Notes under the pieces: generated by a model
What the model was told of the DNA's origin: nothing
Seen by the model: only the letters and a program-made list of their open reading frames with translations
Databases searched by the model: none
Shown: positions 17,187 to 24,636 of the stretch, piece after piece
Position numbering within the stretch: the stretch's first letter is position 1
How the letters are laid out: each line of letters opens with the position of its first letter
Translations under genes and position numbers: made by a program
IMG/VR virus record: IMGVR_UViG_3300037508_000364
Location: 1 to 38,236 of that record
Reading direction: 5' to 3' (one strand)
DNA length: 38,236 bases
From: a virus

Positions 17187-17450
17187 TTAAACAAACCTAA
17201 CATCCATATATGTTTTCTTTGCCTTTCTAAAGGAATTATAGGTACTATATTTTTCATTTAGTCCTAACTCTTCCCTTTCCTCTTCTAATTTCCTCCACGC
17301 ATCCTCATGCCTGGGACAATCGCTAACAAGTTCGTAAAATCTGTGAAAATAACCACTGGTGCAATTAATCTGCCTGACTTGTTGTGCATACTCATGTTTC
17401 TTCATTAATATCTCCATAATTGACATTTTTAGATTTTCAATTAGGTACAT
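17187..17450 (-). CDS. Small protein between large terminase and portal
   Basis: An 87-aa protein, rich in charged residues (HEDAWRKLEEEREELGL), likely helical, with no family I recognise. The ATG at 17450 shares a base with the terminase stop (TAATG), which supports this start. Internal Met at residues 9, 12 and 16 are alternatives, and MKKHEYAQQVRQINCTSG would make a compact 72-aa version. Possibly a packaging or portal accessory. Confidence 0.6.
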   Translation of the reverse strand: MYLIENLKMSIMEILMKKHEYAQQVRQINCTSGYFHRFYELVSDCPRHEDAWRKLEEEREELGLNEKYSTYNSFRKAKKTYMDVRFV

Positions 17451-19117
17451 TACAACATTAATAATCCTTGTTCGCGTTCTCCAGATGTGTAGATAGTAGG
17501 TCTATCCTCTACCATGATTTGAGCGTAAGCCATTATCATTGCCACAGGACCATCTACTTTTTCTGTTGATTTCGCTTTATCTATCTTTATGTTTCCTGCC
17601 GGATCAAATCTAAGCATTACATTTGTCATCATCCATTCCATTACTGGATTGCCATCATGAGTAATTTCATTCGATAGAAACATCTTTTCTATTTCTTTTG
17701 TTGGTGCAGACATTGAAATAAAACCCTGTCCAAATGGTTTCATATTTGCACCATCATTTGTAAGCTGTATAACCAATTGTGAAGCGTTCCACCGGTCAAA
17801 AGCAATACACTCTATTTTATACTTTGCCGTTAACTCAATTACTTTAGCCTTTATAAAGTCATAGTCAGTAACGTTGCCTTCTGTCATTATAATATCACCA
17901 TCCTGTGCCCACTGGACATAAGGAACGCCATCTGAAAGAGACCTTTCCCTAACGTTATCCTCTGGACAAAAAAAGAAGGATTTTATATGTGGTTTATCAA
18001 GTCCTGCTTGCACAGGGAAACAAAGCACTAAGGCTGCAATATCACGCGTAGAGGCAAGGTCTAATCCAGCGAAGCATTTTTTATTATAAAGTAAATCATC
18101 ATCTGCTTTTAGCCTTGTTTGCTCGATGTAATTATTAGAAATCCAAACGCTGGATGTAGTTGTCCATACGTTTAGGTTTTTAGTCATGAATTGTATTTGT
18201 TTAGCGGCCCCTTCGTTTAATGCCTTTTGGAATTGGTCATCCATGTAACTAATGTAAGGAGTAACTCCCAGGTTAGGATTGCTTTTAGTCCAATTCTTTT
18301 TATCCTGCCAATCATCGCCTTCATCAAGGCAAAAGAGCAAAGGAAATACGCTGTTATCCACTTTTCTTTTCTCCAAAATATCTACCATTACCTTCCGGAA
18401 CATATAGCAAGGTGATTCACGATTAAAACCAGCAGTAGTAGTGATAAGAAGTAAAGGTTGAAATCTTGAACCCATACCCGTTTCCATTACTTGTTCCACG
18501 TCACTTGTTTTATGCGAATGGTATTCATCAATGCCTGCATAATGCGGATTCAAACCATCCAATGTATCTGCCTCCGATGCAACGGCTTCAAATTTACTAT
18601 TTGTAGATGGTACGTTACAATTATACTTTAAAACATTCACTAATTTATTAAAAGTACGGGAATCTGCCTTTAATGATTTAAGCATCACTTTTGCCGTATC
18701 AAATGCAATGCGAGCCTGATCGCGAGTAGTTGCAGCTGTGTAAACTTCCGCTCCAGTTTCATTGTCACATAGAAAACAATACACAGCAATGGCAGCCGCT
18801 AACTCTGTTTTGCCATTCTTTCTTGCTATTTCAAGATATGCCTTTCGAAATCTTCTGCCTCCTTCTTTTCGTTGCCAGCCAAACAGGACTTTAATAAAAA
18901 ACTCTTGAAATGGTTGGATATTAAAACGTTGCCCAGCAAATTCGCCTTTAGTGTGTCGTAGAGCAGAAATAAAGCCAAAAGCCCTATTTGCGTGAGCTTC
19001 GGAATAAACATATTCCCATTTCTTATTTTTTAAATCATTCAGATGCCGTTCAACTGCTAGCCTCGCATAACTACCTATTAATAAATTCCCCGAAACAACA
19101 TCCTCAATAAATTTCAT
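17450..19117 (-). CDS. terL: Terminase large subunit
   Basis: A 555-aa Terminase_1-type protein. The ATPase part shows a Walker A-like segment ARKNGKTELAA (about residues 98-108), the Walker B AGIDEYHSH (about 194-202) and motif III LLITTTAG (223-230). The C-terminal RNase H-like nuclease starts with CFAGLDLASTRDIAAL (Asp353) and has a second conserved region ECIAFDRWNASQLV. It drives DNA packaging at the portal and cuts concatemers. This class, combined with a P27 small subunit and an HNH protein nearby, usually goes with cos packaging. It starts 42 bases after the gene at 19160-19366. Confidence 0.95.
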   Translation of the reverse strand: MKFIEDVVSGNLLIGSYARLAVERHLNDLKNKKWEYVYSEAHANRAFGFISALRHTKGEFAGQRFNIQPFQEFFIKVLFGWQRKEGGRRFRKAYLEIARKNGKTELAAAIAVYCFLCDNETGAEVYTAATTRDQARIAFDTAKVMLKSLKADSRTFNKLVNVLKYNCNVPSTNSKFEAVASEADTLDGLNPHYAGIDEYHSHKTSDVEQVMETGMGSRFQPLLLITTTAGFNRESPCYMFRKVMVDILEKRKVDNSVFPLLFCLDEGDDWQDKKNWTKSNPNLGVTPYISYMDDQFQKALNEGAAKQIQFMTKNLNVWTTTSSVWISNNYIEQTRLKADDDLLYNKKCFAGLDLASTRDIAALVLCFPVQAGLDKPHIKSFFFCPEDNVRERSLSDGVPYVQWAQDGDIIMTEGNVTDYDFIKAKVIELTAKYKIECIAFDRWNASQLVIQLTNDGANMKPFGQGFISMSAPTKEIEKMFLSNEITHDGNPVMEWMMTNVMLRFDPAGNIKIDKAKSTEKVDGPVAMIMAYAQIMVEDRPTIYTSGEREQGLLML

Positions 19118-19159
19118 TTATCTTTTTTACTTTTTACAGTTAGACTAAAAATCTTAAAA

Positions 19160-19366
19160 TTAATTATTGTGAACAAAATCATGGATATTTTTACTATTGA
19201 TTAGTTCAATAATTTCATCTAAAGTACCTTTTACCTCCCAGTAAGTGTCATCATTAAAAAGAATAACAATGCATTTATTTGTAGTGTTTTGAAATATCTT
19301 TTTAACAAAGCTAGTCCAAAAAGCGGCTGGTTCATTATCTATTAAAATCACTTTTACAAATGGCAT
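19160..19366 (-). CDS. Small hypothetical protein between terminase subunits
   Basis: A 68-aa protein (MPFVKVILIDNEPAAFWTSF and a DDTYWEVKGTLDEIIELIN segment). It has a compact alpha/beta look with alternating strands and helices. I do not recognise it. It lies in the same orientation as its neighbours with short gaps, so it is probably co-transcribed with the terminase genes. Confidence 0.55.
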   Translation of the reverse strand: MPFVKVILIDNEPAAFWTSFVKKIFQNTTNKCIVILFNDDTYWEVKGTLDEIIELINSKNIHDFVHNN

Positions 19367-19373
19367 AATTTAT

Positions 19374-19589
19374 TCATTTATCTTTTTTAGATTTTACGGT
19401 AAGTCCAAAAATACTATTTAGCAAAACTGCAAATGCCATTAAGCCCCATGCCTCGACATAATCAATGTATGGCAGATTAAAAATATTTGGTATCAGCCAA
19501 TTCCACATTATGTACACCGGAACAGATATAAATGCCAGTGCAAAGGCAGAGGCAAGGATGGAGATGGCAATTTCTTTAATTTCTTCCAT
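19374..19589 (-). CDS. Small membrane protein between terminase subunits
   Basis: A 71-aa protein with two hydrophobic segments (about residues 8-32 and 45-63) and a Lys-rich C-terminus. The short linker NIFNLPYIDYVEAW separates them. The family is unknown. A membrane protein placed among packaging genes is unusual and could be a superinfection-exclusion or lysis-related protein, but nothing in the sequence decides this. It starts three bases after the small terminase stop. Confidence 0.6.
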   Translation of the reverse strand: MEEIKEIAISILASAFALAFISVPVYIMWNWLIPNIFNLPYIDYVEAWGLMAFAVLLNSIFGLTVKSKKDK

Positions 19590-19592
19590 GAT

Positions 19593-20042
19593 TTAGTTCA
19601 TTTTAAGAAGTTTGGCTATTTCATCTTCCTCATCACCACTACCATCCTGGAAATACTCCAAGGTAAGTCTGGATTTAGGATCTAAACCTAAAGTTTTTGA
19701 TAATTCAAGAAATAACTCAAATCCTTGCTTAAATGCAGTCCATTCGGCACTTACCTGCCTTGCACCGTTAGGATGCACCATAACTGCGCCATCTTTGCTC
19801 AATATCTCGGCATTGTGCAATAAATGACCTATGGCACGCGCTGCAATTGAAAGGTAAATCTCATCTACTTGCTTTCCAGCCTTGTGAAGATGGAGGTGTT
19901 CACGGATTCTGTTGTATATTCTTTGCTCACCTGCGTCAAGGTTGAACATAGGCTCACCAATTTCACCGGGAGTGAATGTCTTAACGCGTGATTTCTCCAA
20001 GGTGCCTTGGAGTAGTTTTGTCTTTATGCTTTTTTGTGCCAT
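19593..20042 (-). CDS. terS: Terminase small subunit, P27 type
   Basis: A 149-aa protein. It has the N-terminal basic segment, the helical core LDAGEQRIYNRIREHLHLHK, VDEIYLSIAARAIGHLLHNA, and the conserved end VHPNGARQVSAEWTAFKQGF, followed by LGLDPKSRLTLEYFQ, all matching phage terminase small subunits of the P27/Terminase_4 family. It recognises the packaging site and recruits the large subunit. It lies 91 bases downstream of the HNH gene; the short gap and the GC-rich HNH 3' end could contain the packaging site. Confidence 0.9.
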   Translation of the reverse strand: MAQKSIKTKLLQGTLEKSRVKTFTPGEIGEPMFNLDAGEQRIYNRIREHLHLHKAGKQVDEIYLSIAARAIGHLLHNAEILSKDGAVMVHPNGARQVSAEWTAFKQGFELFLELSKTLGLDPKSRLTLEYFQDGSGDEEDEIAKLLKMN

Positions 20043-20133
20043 GTTGTTTATGGTTTATGATTTTGAATTGAACCCCCTTTTAGAGGCTGCGTTGATGTGC
20101 TCTGAGTTGCACAGTACGATGTTTTGGTTTTTC

Positions 20134-20613
20134 CTAAAAATTTTTTCCCTCCCCCGTCTCGACCGACCTCGACCCTGTTCGGGAGGCTTCGCCCTCGACC
20201 TCGACCCTCTTCCGCACCTTGTCCGCTAACCATGCCACTACTTGTGCCTTATTCGCAGGTACATACTTGCCATCGCTATCCATGTGCAAGGTAACAGGAG
20301 CTATAGATGTCTTCTCATTGACTGACTTAGTATCATGACATGACTTACACAATGCTAATAGATTGTTTAAGTTATACATTGAACCACCACGAGTGATAGG
20401 TATCATGTGATCCACACAACCTTTATAATCACCTGGTGTTATGTCTGTCATAATACCTAATACTATACAGCATTCACATAGAGGATTAGCGCGACGATAA
20501 GCCTTAGACATCTTATGCCATGCGTTGTTATAGCTACCTTGCTCACCGCTTGGTGTGCGCTGCATCTTAGCTTTGTGTATAGTACTACCTATTCCCTTGC
20601 TTATGTATGGCAT
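20134..20613 (-). CDS. HNH endonuclease, packaging-associated type
   Basis: A 159-aa protein with a zinc-bound HNH core: Cys46, Cys48/49 (NPLCECC), the CVDHMIPITRGG motif with His69, then NNLLALCKSCHDTKS with Cys89 and Cys92. An HNH protein next to TerS and TerL is common in HK97-like phages, where it assists cos cutting. The last ~25 residues (about 135-159) come from a GC-rich repeated stretch and may be a recent addition or non-conserved tail. It starts one base after the glycosyltransferase stop. Confidence 0.88.
   Translation of the reverse strand: MPYISKGIGSTIHKAKMQRTPSGEQGSYNNAWHKMSKAYRRANPLCECCIVLGIMTDITPGDYKGCVDHMIPITRGGSMYNLNNLLALCKSCHDTKSVNEKTSIAPVTLHMDSDGKYVPANKAQVVAWLADKVRKRVEVEGEASRTGSRSVETGEGKNF
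20148..20226. repeat. GC-rich block with four CTCGACC repeats
   Basis: This stretch is strongly GC-rich in an AT-rich genome. The heptamer CTCGACC starts at 20158, 20168, 20194 and 20200, and a 14-base unit occurs at 20167-20180 and 20199-20212 with one difference. It overlaps the 3' end of the HNH gene and lies next to TerS, so it is a candidate for terminase binding or cos sequence. It could equally be a local slippage expansion. Confidence 0.6.
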
Positions 20614-20614
20614 A

Positions 20615-21604
20615 CTATATACCTTTTAATATCTCCCATCTTTTCTTGTTTAGTAAGTCTATGTGTAAGACCTCTTTAACATAGTTTCTACCACTCTTAA
20701 CGGCTGCTACCTTATCAATGTTGCCATTAACTATATTAATCACTAACTCTATAAACTCATTAGGATTGCTATAAGGAATAACACCAGGCATATTAAACTC
20801 TGGAAAATAACTGTCTGCTAACACTGGCATACCATTGGCTATACACTCTATGGCAAAGATATTGCTTTTAGATAAGTTAAAATCATTACGAACTAATGGA
20901 TAGAATCCAAAATCACCTTCTATACGCTGCATGAATGTAAAATAGACAAACATAGAAGACCAGTCAACATTGATAGCCTTCTTATTTAAGTCGTACATCA
21001 TGAACTTATTTAAGCCAAAAAAGGTAACTTCAGTATCCATATCTATCATCTGATTAATTTCAACCTTGATAGTATGTAAATCTGCAAAGTGAGTAGATCC
21101 TCCACGCCAAACAAACCTTGTTGGAGTATGCCTTTCCTTTACTTCGAACATTGGTAGGTCAGTAGGATTCCATCCATTAGGTATCACAAACATAGGTATC
21201 TTTCCCTGACACATTGGATAGTAAATTTCATATAGCTTTTTTGTAGATACTATGACAGCATCGGCAAATAGGAAAGTATCTTGTATTTGCTTTTGTACTT
21301 GTGGATTAGCAAAATAATGATTAGCCGGATTATCCTCTGGCACGTCTAAAAGGTGATCATCAAAGTCAATAATAACTTTCTTTCCCATCCTCTTTGCATC
21401 TGCCATTATTCCCAGTGATGCCGTAGAGTTAGGTCGTTGTATTAATACAATGTCAGTGTTATAAATATCATACCACTGCGCTCTTTCTTGTTGGCAGATA
21501 ACGTGTTCAAACTTCTTTTGTAAAGCTAACCTTGTAAATGGGCCTATGGAACGGTAATAATCAGTAGCCTGACTTTTACTTAATGTAAATGTGGTTAACT
21601 TCAT
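20615..21604 (-). CDS. Glycosyltransferase, GT4-like (GT-B fold)
   Basis: A 329-aa protein. The N-terminal Rossmann half includes IVLIQRPNSTASLGIM, KKVIIDFDDHLLDVP and ADAVIVSTKKLYEIYYP, followed by FVIPNGWNP, the usual linker to the second domain. The C-terminal half holds RFVWRGGSTHFADL and the nucleotide-sugar site NLSKSNIFAIECIANGMPVL. This is the family pattern of group 1 glycosyltransferases, here short and without an obvious partner cassette. It could modify virion proteins, phage DNA or host surface sugars. It overlaps the upstream RHH-like gene by ATGA, so it is the second gene of the late operon. Confidence 0.85.
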   Translation of the reverse strand: MKLTTFTLSKSQATDYYRSIGPFTRLALQKKFEHVICQQERAQWYDIYNTDIVLIQRPNSTASLGIMADAKRMGKKVIIDFDDHLLDVPEDNPANHYFANPQVQKQIQDTFLFADAVIVSTKKLYEIYYPMCQGKIPMFVIPNGWNPTDLPMFEVKERHTPTRFVWRGGSTHFADLHTIKVEINQMIDMDTEVTFFGLNKFMMYDLNKKAINVDWSSMFVYFTFMQRIEGDFGFYPLVRNDFNLSKSNIFAIECIANGMPVLADSYFPEFNMPGVIPYSNPNEFIELVINIVNGNIDKVAAVKSGRNYVKEVLHIDLLNKKRWEILKGI

Positions 21605-21759
21605 TTCTTGTAATTATCTAAAACGTGTTCAATAGTTTTTTCTAATGAAATCCTTTTGCCAGTCTTAAAAGAAATATCAATCTGAATCTTTAGTAATTTC
21701 TCATGAATATCATCATTCAATAATACTCCCTTCTTTTTAGCCAACATAATTTTTTCCAT
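21601..21759 (-). CDS. Tiny ribbon-helix-helix-like putative regulator
   Basis: A 52-aa protein starting at the ATG at 21759 and ending in an ATGA overlap with the glycosyltransferase. After a short basic start (MEKIMLAKKK) comes GVLLNDDIHEKLLKIQID, a likely strand then helix, and KRISLEKTIEHVLDNYKK, a second helix after a turn. This is the usual strand-helix-helix order of Arc/MetJ/CopG proteins. It is the first gene of the leftward operon, with about 14 bases of leader from the putative promoter. A DNA-binding role at the divergent promoters is inferred from place and pattern only. Confidence 0.68.
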   Translation of the reverse strand: MEKIMLAKKKGVLLNDDIHEKLLKIQIDISFKTGKRISLEKTIEHVLDNYKK

Positions 21760-21776
21760 ATTTATTTGTTTTAATG

Positions 21777-21806
21777 TTGCAAATATATAATAAATATATA
21801 ACTTTG
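21777..21806 (+). promoter_or_regulatory. Rightward promoter for the early operon (Bacteroidota type)
   Basis: TTG at 21777-21779, a 19-base spacer and TAACTTTG at 21799-21806 match the Bacteroidota housekeeping consensus (TTG-N19-TAnnTTTG). The SSB ATG follows at 21823, so the leader would be about 10 bases. The same DNA holds the leftward promoter. Confidence 0.75.
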
Positions 21807-21809
21807 CAA
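21780..21809 (-). promoter_or_regulatory. Leftward promoter for the late operon, overlapping the rightward one
   Basis: On the minus strand TTG (21809-21807), a 19-base spacer and TATATTTG (21787-21780) match the same consensus. The heptamers TTGCAAA (21777-21783) and TTTGCAA (21803-21809) are reverse complements, so each serves as -33 box in one direction and as end of the -7 box in the other. Both promoters cannot be occupied together. Confidence 0.72.
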
Positions 21810-21822
21810 AAAATAAATTTAT

Positions 21823-22215
21823 ATGATAAAATTAATTGTTTCCGGAAGAGTAGGTCAAGATGCTGAATTAAAAAGCGTTGGTGATACTATGGTATGTAGT
21901 TTTTCTGTTGCTCACACAGAGAAAGTTTACGGCCCTAATCCATCAGAGAAAACAGTATGGGTAAGTTGCAATGTCTGGGGAGAAAGAGGAGAAAAGCTAA
22001 AGCCATTCATTACCAAAGGCACCTACATTGTAGTGGAAGGTAGTGGTGGAGTAAATGCCTACACTCAAAAGAATGGAGAACCAGCTGCCGTTATTAACTG
22101 CCGCGTTACTTCCCTTGAATTTGGAGGAAAGCCTACCGCAGAACCTACACCTCACACCGCTCCTCCTACTGGCAAGGTGACATTTGAAGGAGTAGATGGT
22201 GATTTACCATTTTAA
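21823..22215 (+). CDS. ssb: Single-stranded DNA-binding protein
   Basis: A 130-aa protein with an OB fold of the SSB family: LIVSGRVGQDAELKSVGDTM, then CSFSVAHTEK, VWVSCNVWGERGEKLKPFI and KGTYIVVEGSG. After a Pro/Thr-rich linker it ends in GDLPF, the acidic tip used to bind partner proteins. It coats single-stranded DNA during replication and recombination. It is the first gene of the early operon, directly behind the divergent promoter. Confidence 0.94.
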   Translation: MIKLIVSGRVGQDAELKSVGDTMVCSFSVAHTEKVYGPNPSEKTVWVSCNVWGERGEKLKPFITKGTYIVVEGSGGVNAYTQKNGEPAAVINCRVTSLEFGGKPTAEPTPHTAPPTGKVTFEGVDGDLPF

Positions 22216-22238
22216 TAAACCATTTTAAACAAATCAGT

Positions 22239-23039
22239 ATGAAAAACAACACATTTGAATGGGAAACCATTACACCCATCACACCTACAAAAATAAAGAT
22301 TAAAAGCTACCTGCTTTTATTTCTAATCATCTCCTCCCTTTACATCTCCCTTGTAGGTCAAGGCTACAAATCTAACAAGGTATCAGCCCCAAACCCTGCA
22401 AAGGAATATCCACAGGATAATTTGCAAACGATAGACATGAAGAATCTGCCAGGTACGCAAATTAAAAACATGGATACGGAGGAGTTAAGAGAATTTTTAG
22501 AGGACCAAGGATTTAAAAGATTAAAGAATAAAAGTCTGGTAGATTTAAGAAGGATTTGGTTAGGTTTTATGTACGAAGATTTCTTTTATACTATGCACAA
22601 AAAGACTAATCTGCCAATCTCTGTTATCTACGCCTTCTTCATCATTGAAGCTACCAATGCCGGAATAGAAAGTAAGTTGATGGCTAAAGCGTTAAACCCT
22701 GGTGGAATAAAATACAGAGGCACCGGTAAGAAGATGAAAGCGATGGATGATTGCTATAAGAATGGGAAGAAGATACCTTGCGACTTCCAGGCTTTCTCTT
22801 CCTACAATGCCATGGTGCAAGGTTGGGCAGATGTGTTAAACTTGCCAAGGTATAAGAATTGTAAGAGGTATATGTTAGCAAAGTACAATAGAGGCATGAG
22901 TGCGAAGGAAATAGTAGATGCTACTTGTAAATGCTTTTATAAATCTGGCTACCATACAAGTAATCTTTGGAAAGTAAGATCCAATTTATCAACAGAATAC
23001 TGGACAGTAAAAGCCAGTTTTCCTGAAATGGAATATTAA
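22239..23039 (+). CDS. Membrane-anchored glucosaminidase-like lysozyme
   Basis: A 266-aa protein. Residues 22-40 form one transmembrane segment, with a short N-terminal tail. The C-terminal part resembles the glucosaminidase (GH73-like) family: LPISVIYAFFIIEATNAGIE with Glu137 in the usual catalytic-Glu position, SKLMAKALNPGGIKYRG, CDFQAFSSYNAMVQGWADVL and LPRYKNCK. The family cuts the glycan strands of peptidoglycan. A single-pass signal anchor would place the enzyme in the periplasm. It is odd that it lies in the early operon, right after SSB, and not with the holin and amidase. Distant similarity, so the enzyme class is likely but not certain. Confidence 0.78.
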   Translation: MKNNTFEWETITPITPTKIKIKSYLLLFLIISSLYISLVGQGYKSNKVSAPNPAKEYPQDNLQTIDMKNLPGTQIKNMDTEELREFLEDQGFKRLKNKSLVDLRRIWLGFMYEDFFYTMHKKTNLPISVIYAFFIIEATNAGIESKLMAKALNPGGIKYRGTGKKMKAMDDCYKNGKKIPCDFQAFSSYNAMVQGWADVLNLPRYKNCKRYMLAKYNRGMSAKEIVDATCKCFYKSGYHTSNLWKVRSNLSTEYWTVKASFPEMEY

Positions 23040-23040
23040 T

Positions 23041-23757
23041 ATGAAATGGATAGATGAATTATCGCACAAATACTATGATAGCTGTTTGTTAATAGGCAGC
23101 GGAGCATCATTAGATTATTTACCTTATGAAGATATATGTAATAGTTTTTGGAAAGATGACTTAATTATTTGTGTAAATGATATGTGGAAAGATGAAGGAA
23201 TAAAATACGATTATTGCATTAACCACCATACAGTGAAAGATTTACCAGAAGGATATTTAAATTTTTGGCAGGAGGATATTTATAAGAATCCTTACAAACA
23301 CATACTCCCAGAATTTGATTGCAACGATGAAAGGAGAGGTGTAACACAAATGGATGGAGAATTTTATAAGTATAAAGGTATGCCAGTTTGCGAATCTACC
23401 AAAGTATATGTTAAGCCTATTGTAGAAAAAATACCTAATACTTTGTTTGTAGGAGGTACTATATTGTTTGATGCTATTGGACTTGGTTTACATTTAGGTA
23501 TTAAAAAATTCTATTTAATGGGATTTGATGGAGGACAATTTGAAGGGCATTCTTATTATTCTAAGTATCGGGAATCATGGAAAGAAGATCCTTATTTTGT
23601 TACTGGACATTCTATCCGAACGATGAACAGTTTTAAATCTTTGCAGGAATTTTTAAAACCAAGGGGAATTTCCTTCGTACATATTTCAGCAAGGTATGGC
23701 TCAAGTGACCTAACACATACAAATTATGAAGGACTTGATTATTCTATTGTTTTATAA
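23041..23757 (+). CDS. Sialyltransferase/DUF115-fold-like protein
   Basis: A 238-aa protein. LLIGSGASLDYLP (residues 17-28) resembles the GxGPSL nucleotide-binding loop, VNDMW (45-49) fits the next strand, VGGTILFDAIGLGLHLGIKK (137-156) and FYLMGFDGG (157-165) fit the central helix and strand, and VTGHSIRTM (187-195) offers a His in the place used in CMP-sialyltransferases such as Cst-II. The same fold is shared by DUF115/MptE-like proteins. It may transfer a sugar or a phosphate-linked group. The fold call is mine by pattern only. It lies two bases after the lysozyme gene. Confidence 0.6.
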   Translation: MKWIDELSHKYYDSCLLIGSGASLDYLPYEDICNSFWKDDLIICVNDMWKDEGIKYDYCINHHTVKDLPEGYLNFWQEDIYKNPYKHILPEFDCNDERRGVTQMDGEFYKYKGMPVCESTKVYVKPIVEKIPNTLFVGGTILFDAIGLGLHLGIKKFYLMGFDGGQFEGHSYYSKYRESWKEDPYFVTGHSIRTMNSFKSLQEFLKPRGISFVHISARYGSSDLTHTNYEGLDYSIVL

Positions 23758-23766
23758 TTATTAATC

Positions 23767-24405
23767 ATGGCAAAAGAAAGTAAAAAGCTACCTTACACTG
23801 AAGAAGAGTTGTTGATAATTACAAAGTTGTATGCAACTACACCGGCTAAAGTTATCGCTACTTGGATGCCTCATTCATCTATCTCTATTAGCAAAAAAGC
23901 GAATGATATGGGATTAAGGAAAGATAAAAAGTATTTAGGTGAACACGCAAGAAAGATAGCTTTAGCACAATGGCAAAATGAAAAAACAAGTAGCATAGCC
24001 AGAAAGACTTGTTTTATTAAAGGGCATATACCATGGAACAAAGGACAAAAATTGTCAAATGAACACATAGCAAAATTAACTGGAGTTTACGTAAAGGGTC
24101 ATTCACCGCACAATGAGTTACCTATTGGAACCATCAGGAATATTAACGGCTACAATGAAATTAAATACGCAAATCATAAATGGAAATCACTATCTCGTTA
24201 TAACTGGGAACAAGTGCATGGGCCGGTGCCAGGTGATATGTGTGTATTTAAACTGGATGGTGATAGGTATAATGATGACATTAGTAACCTCTGCCTTGTA
24301 TCCAGGAAGGACTTAGCGATGCTTAACCGCAACCATGCTAAGTTAACACCAGAGTTAAAGGAAGTGCAAATATTAATAAACCAGATTAAACAAAAAGTAA
24401 AATGA
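23767..24405 (+). CDS. HNH endonuclease with N-terminal helix-turn-helix
   Basis: A 212-aa protein. Residues ~10-55 look like a DNA-binding helix-turn-helix (YTEEELLIITKLYATTPAKV). GHIPWNKGQKLSNEHIAKL is NUMOD-like. Residues ~124-190 hold the HNH_3-type nuclease: HKWKSLSRYNWEQVHGPVP, VFKLDGDRYNDDISNLCLVS. This is a free-standing homing-type endonuclease or a phage HNH used in genome competition. The ATG of the next gene overlaps its stop (ATGA). Confidence 0.85.
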   Translation: MAKESKKLPYTEEELLIITKLYATTPAKVIATWMPHSSISISKKANDMGLRKDKKYLGEHARKIALAQWQNEKTSSIARKTCFIKGHIPWNKGQKLSNEHIAKLTGVYVKGHSPHNELPIGTIRNINGYNEIKYANHKWKSLSRYNWEQVHGPVPGDMCVFKLDGDRYNDDISNLCLVSRKDLAMLNRNHAKLTPELKEVQILINQIKQKVK

Positions 24406-24629
24406 GACTAACAAAAGATGAAGCTCGAATATTAGCTCAATCATTGAATGAGTATAAGTATAATGTAGTTAATGAATTTAAAGACTTTAAAGAGTTAGGT
24501 GTGTTTAACAAATTACACGATTTACAATATAAATTAGAAACGTTTGGCGATGATAAGCGAAGGTATGGCAGAACATCAGAAGATAGTTTATATGATTGTT
24601 TTAAAAGATTTGTAAACCAAAATAAATAA
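24402..24629 (+). CDS. Small hypothetical early protein
   Basis: A 75-aa protein, mostly helical and charged (LTKDEARILAQSLNEYKYNV, then FKELGVFNKLHDLQYKLETF). It overlaps the HNH gene stop as ATGA. I recognise no domain. The composition and place fit small early phage proteins that act on the host. Confidence 0.6.
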   Translation: MRLTKDEARILAQSLNEYKYNVVNEFKDFKELGVFNKLHDLQYKLETFGDDKRRYGRTSEDSLYDCFKRFVNQNK

Positions 24630-24636
24630 TAATCAG

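Noticed and set aside
20048-20233. 61-aa minus-strand frame overlapping the GC-rich block
   Set aside because: It lies in another frame within the HNH 3' end and gap; its product is Gly/Arg-rich because of the repeats.
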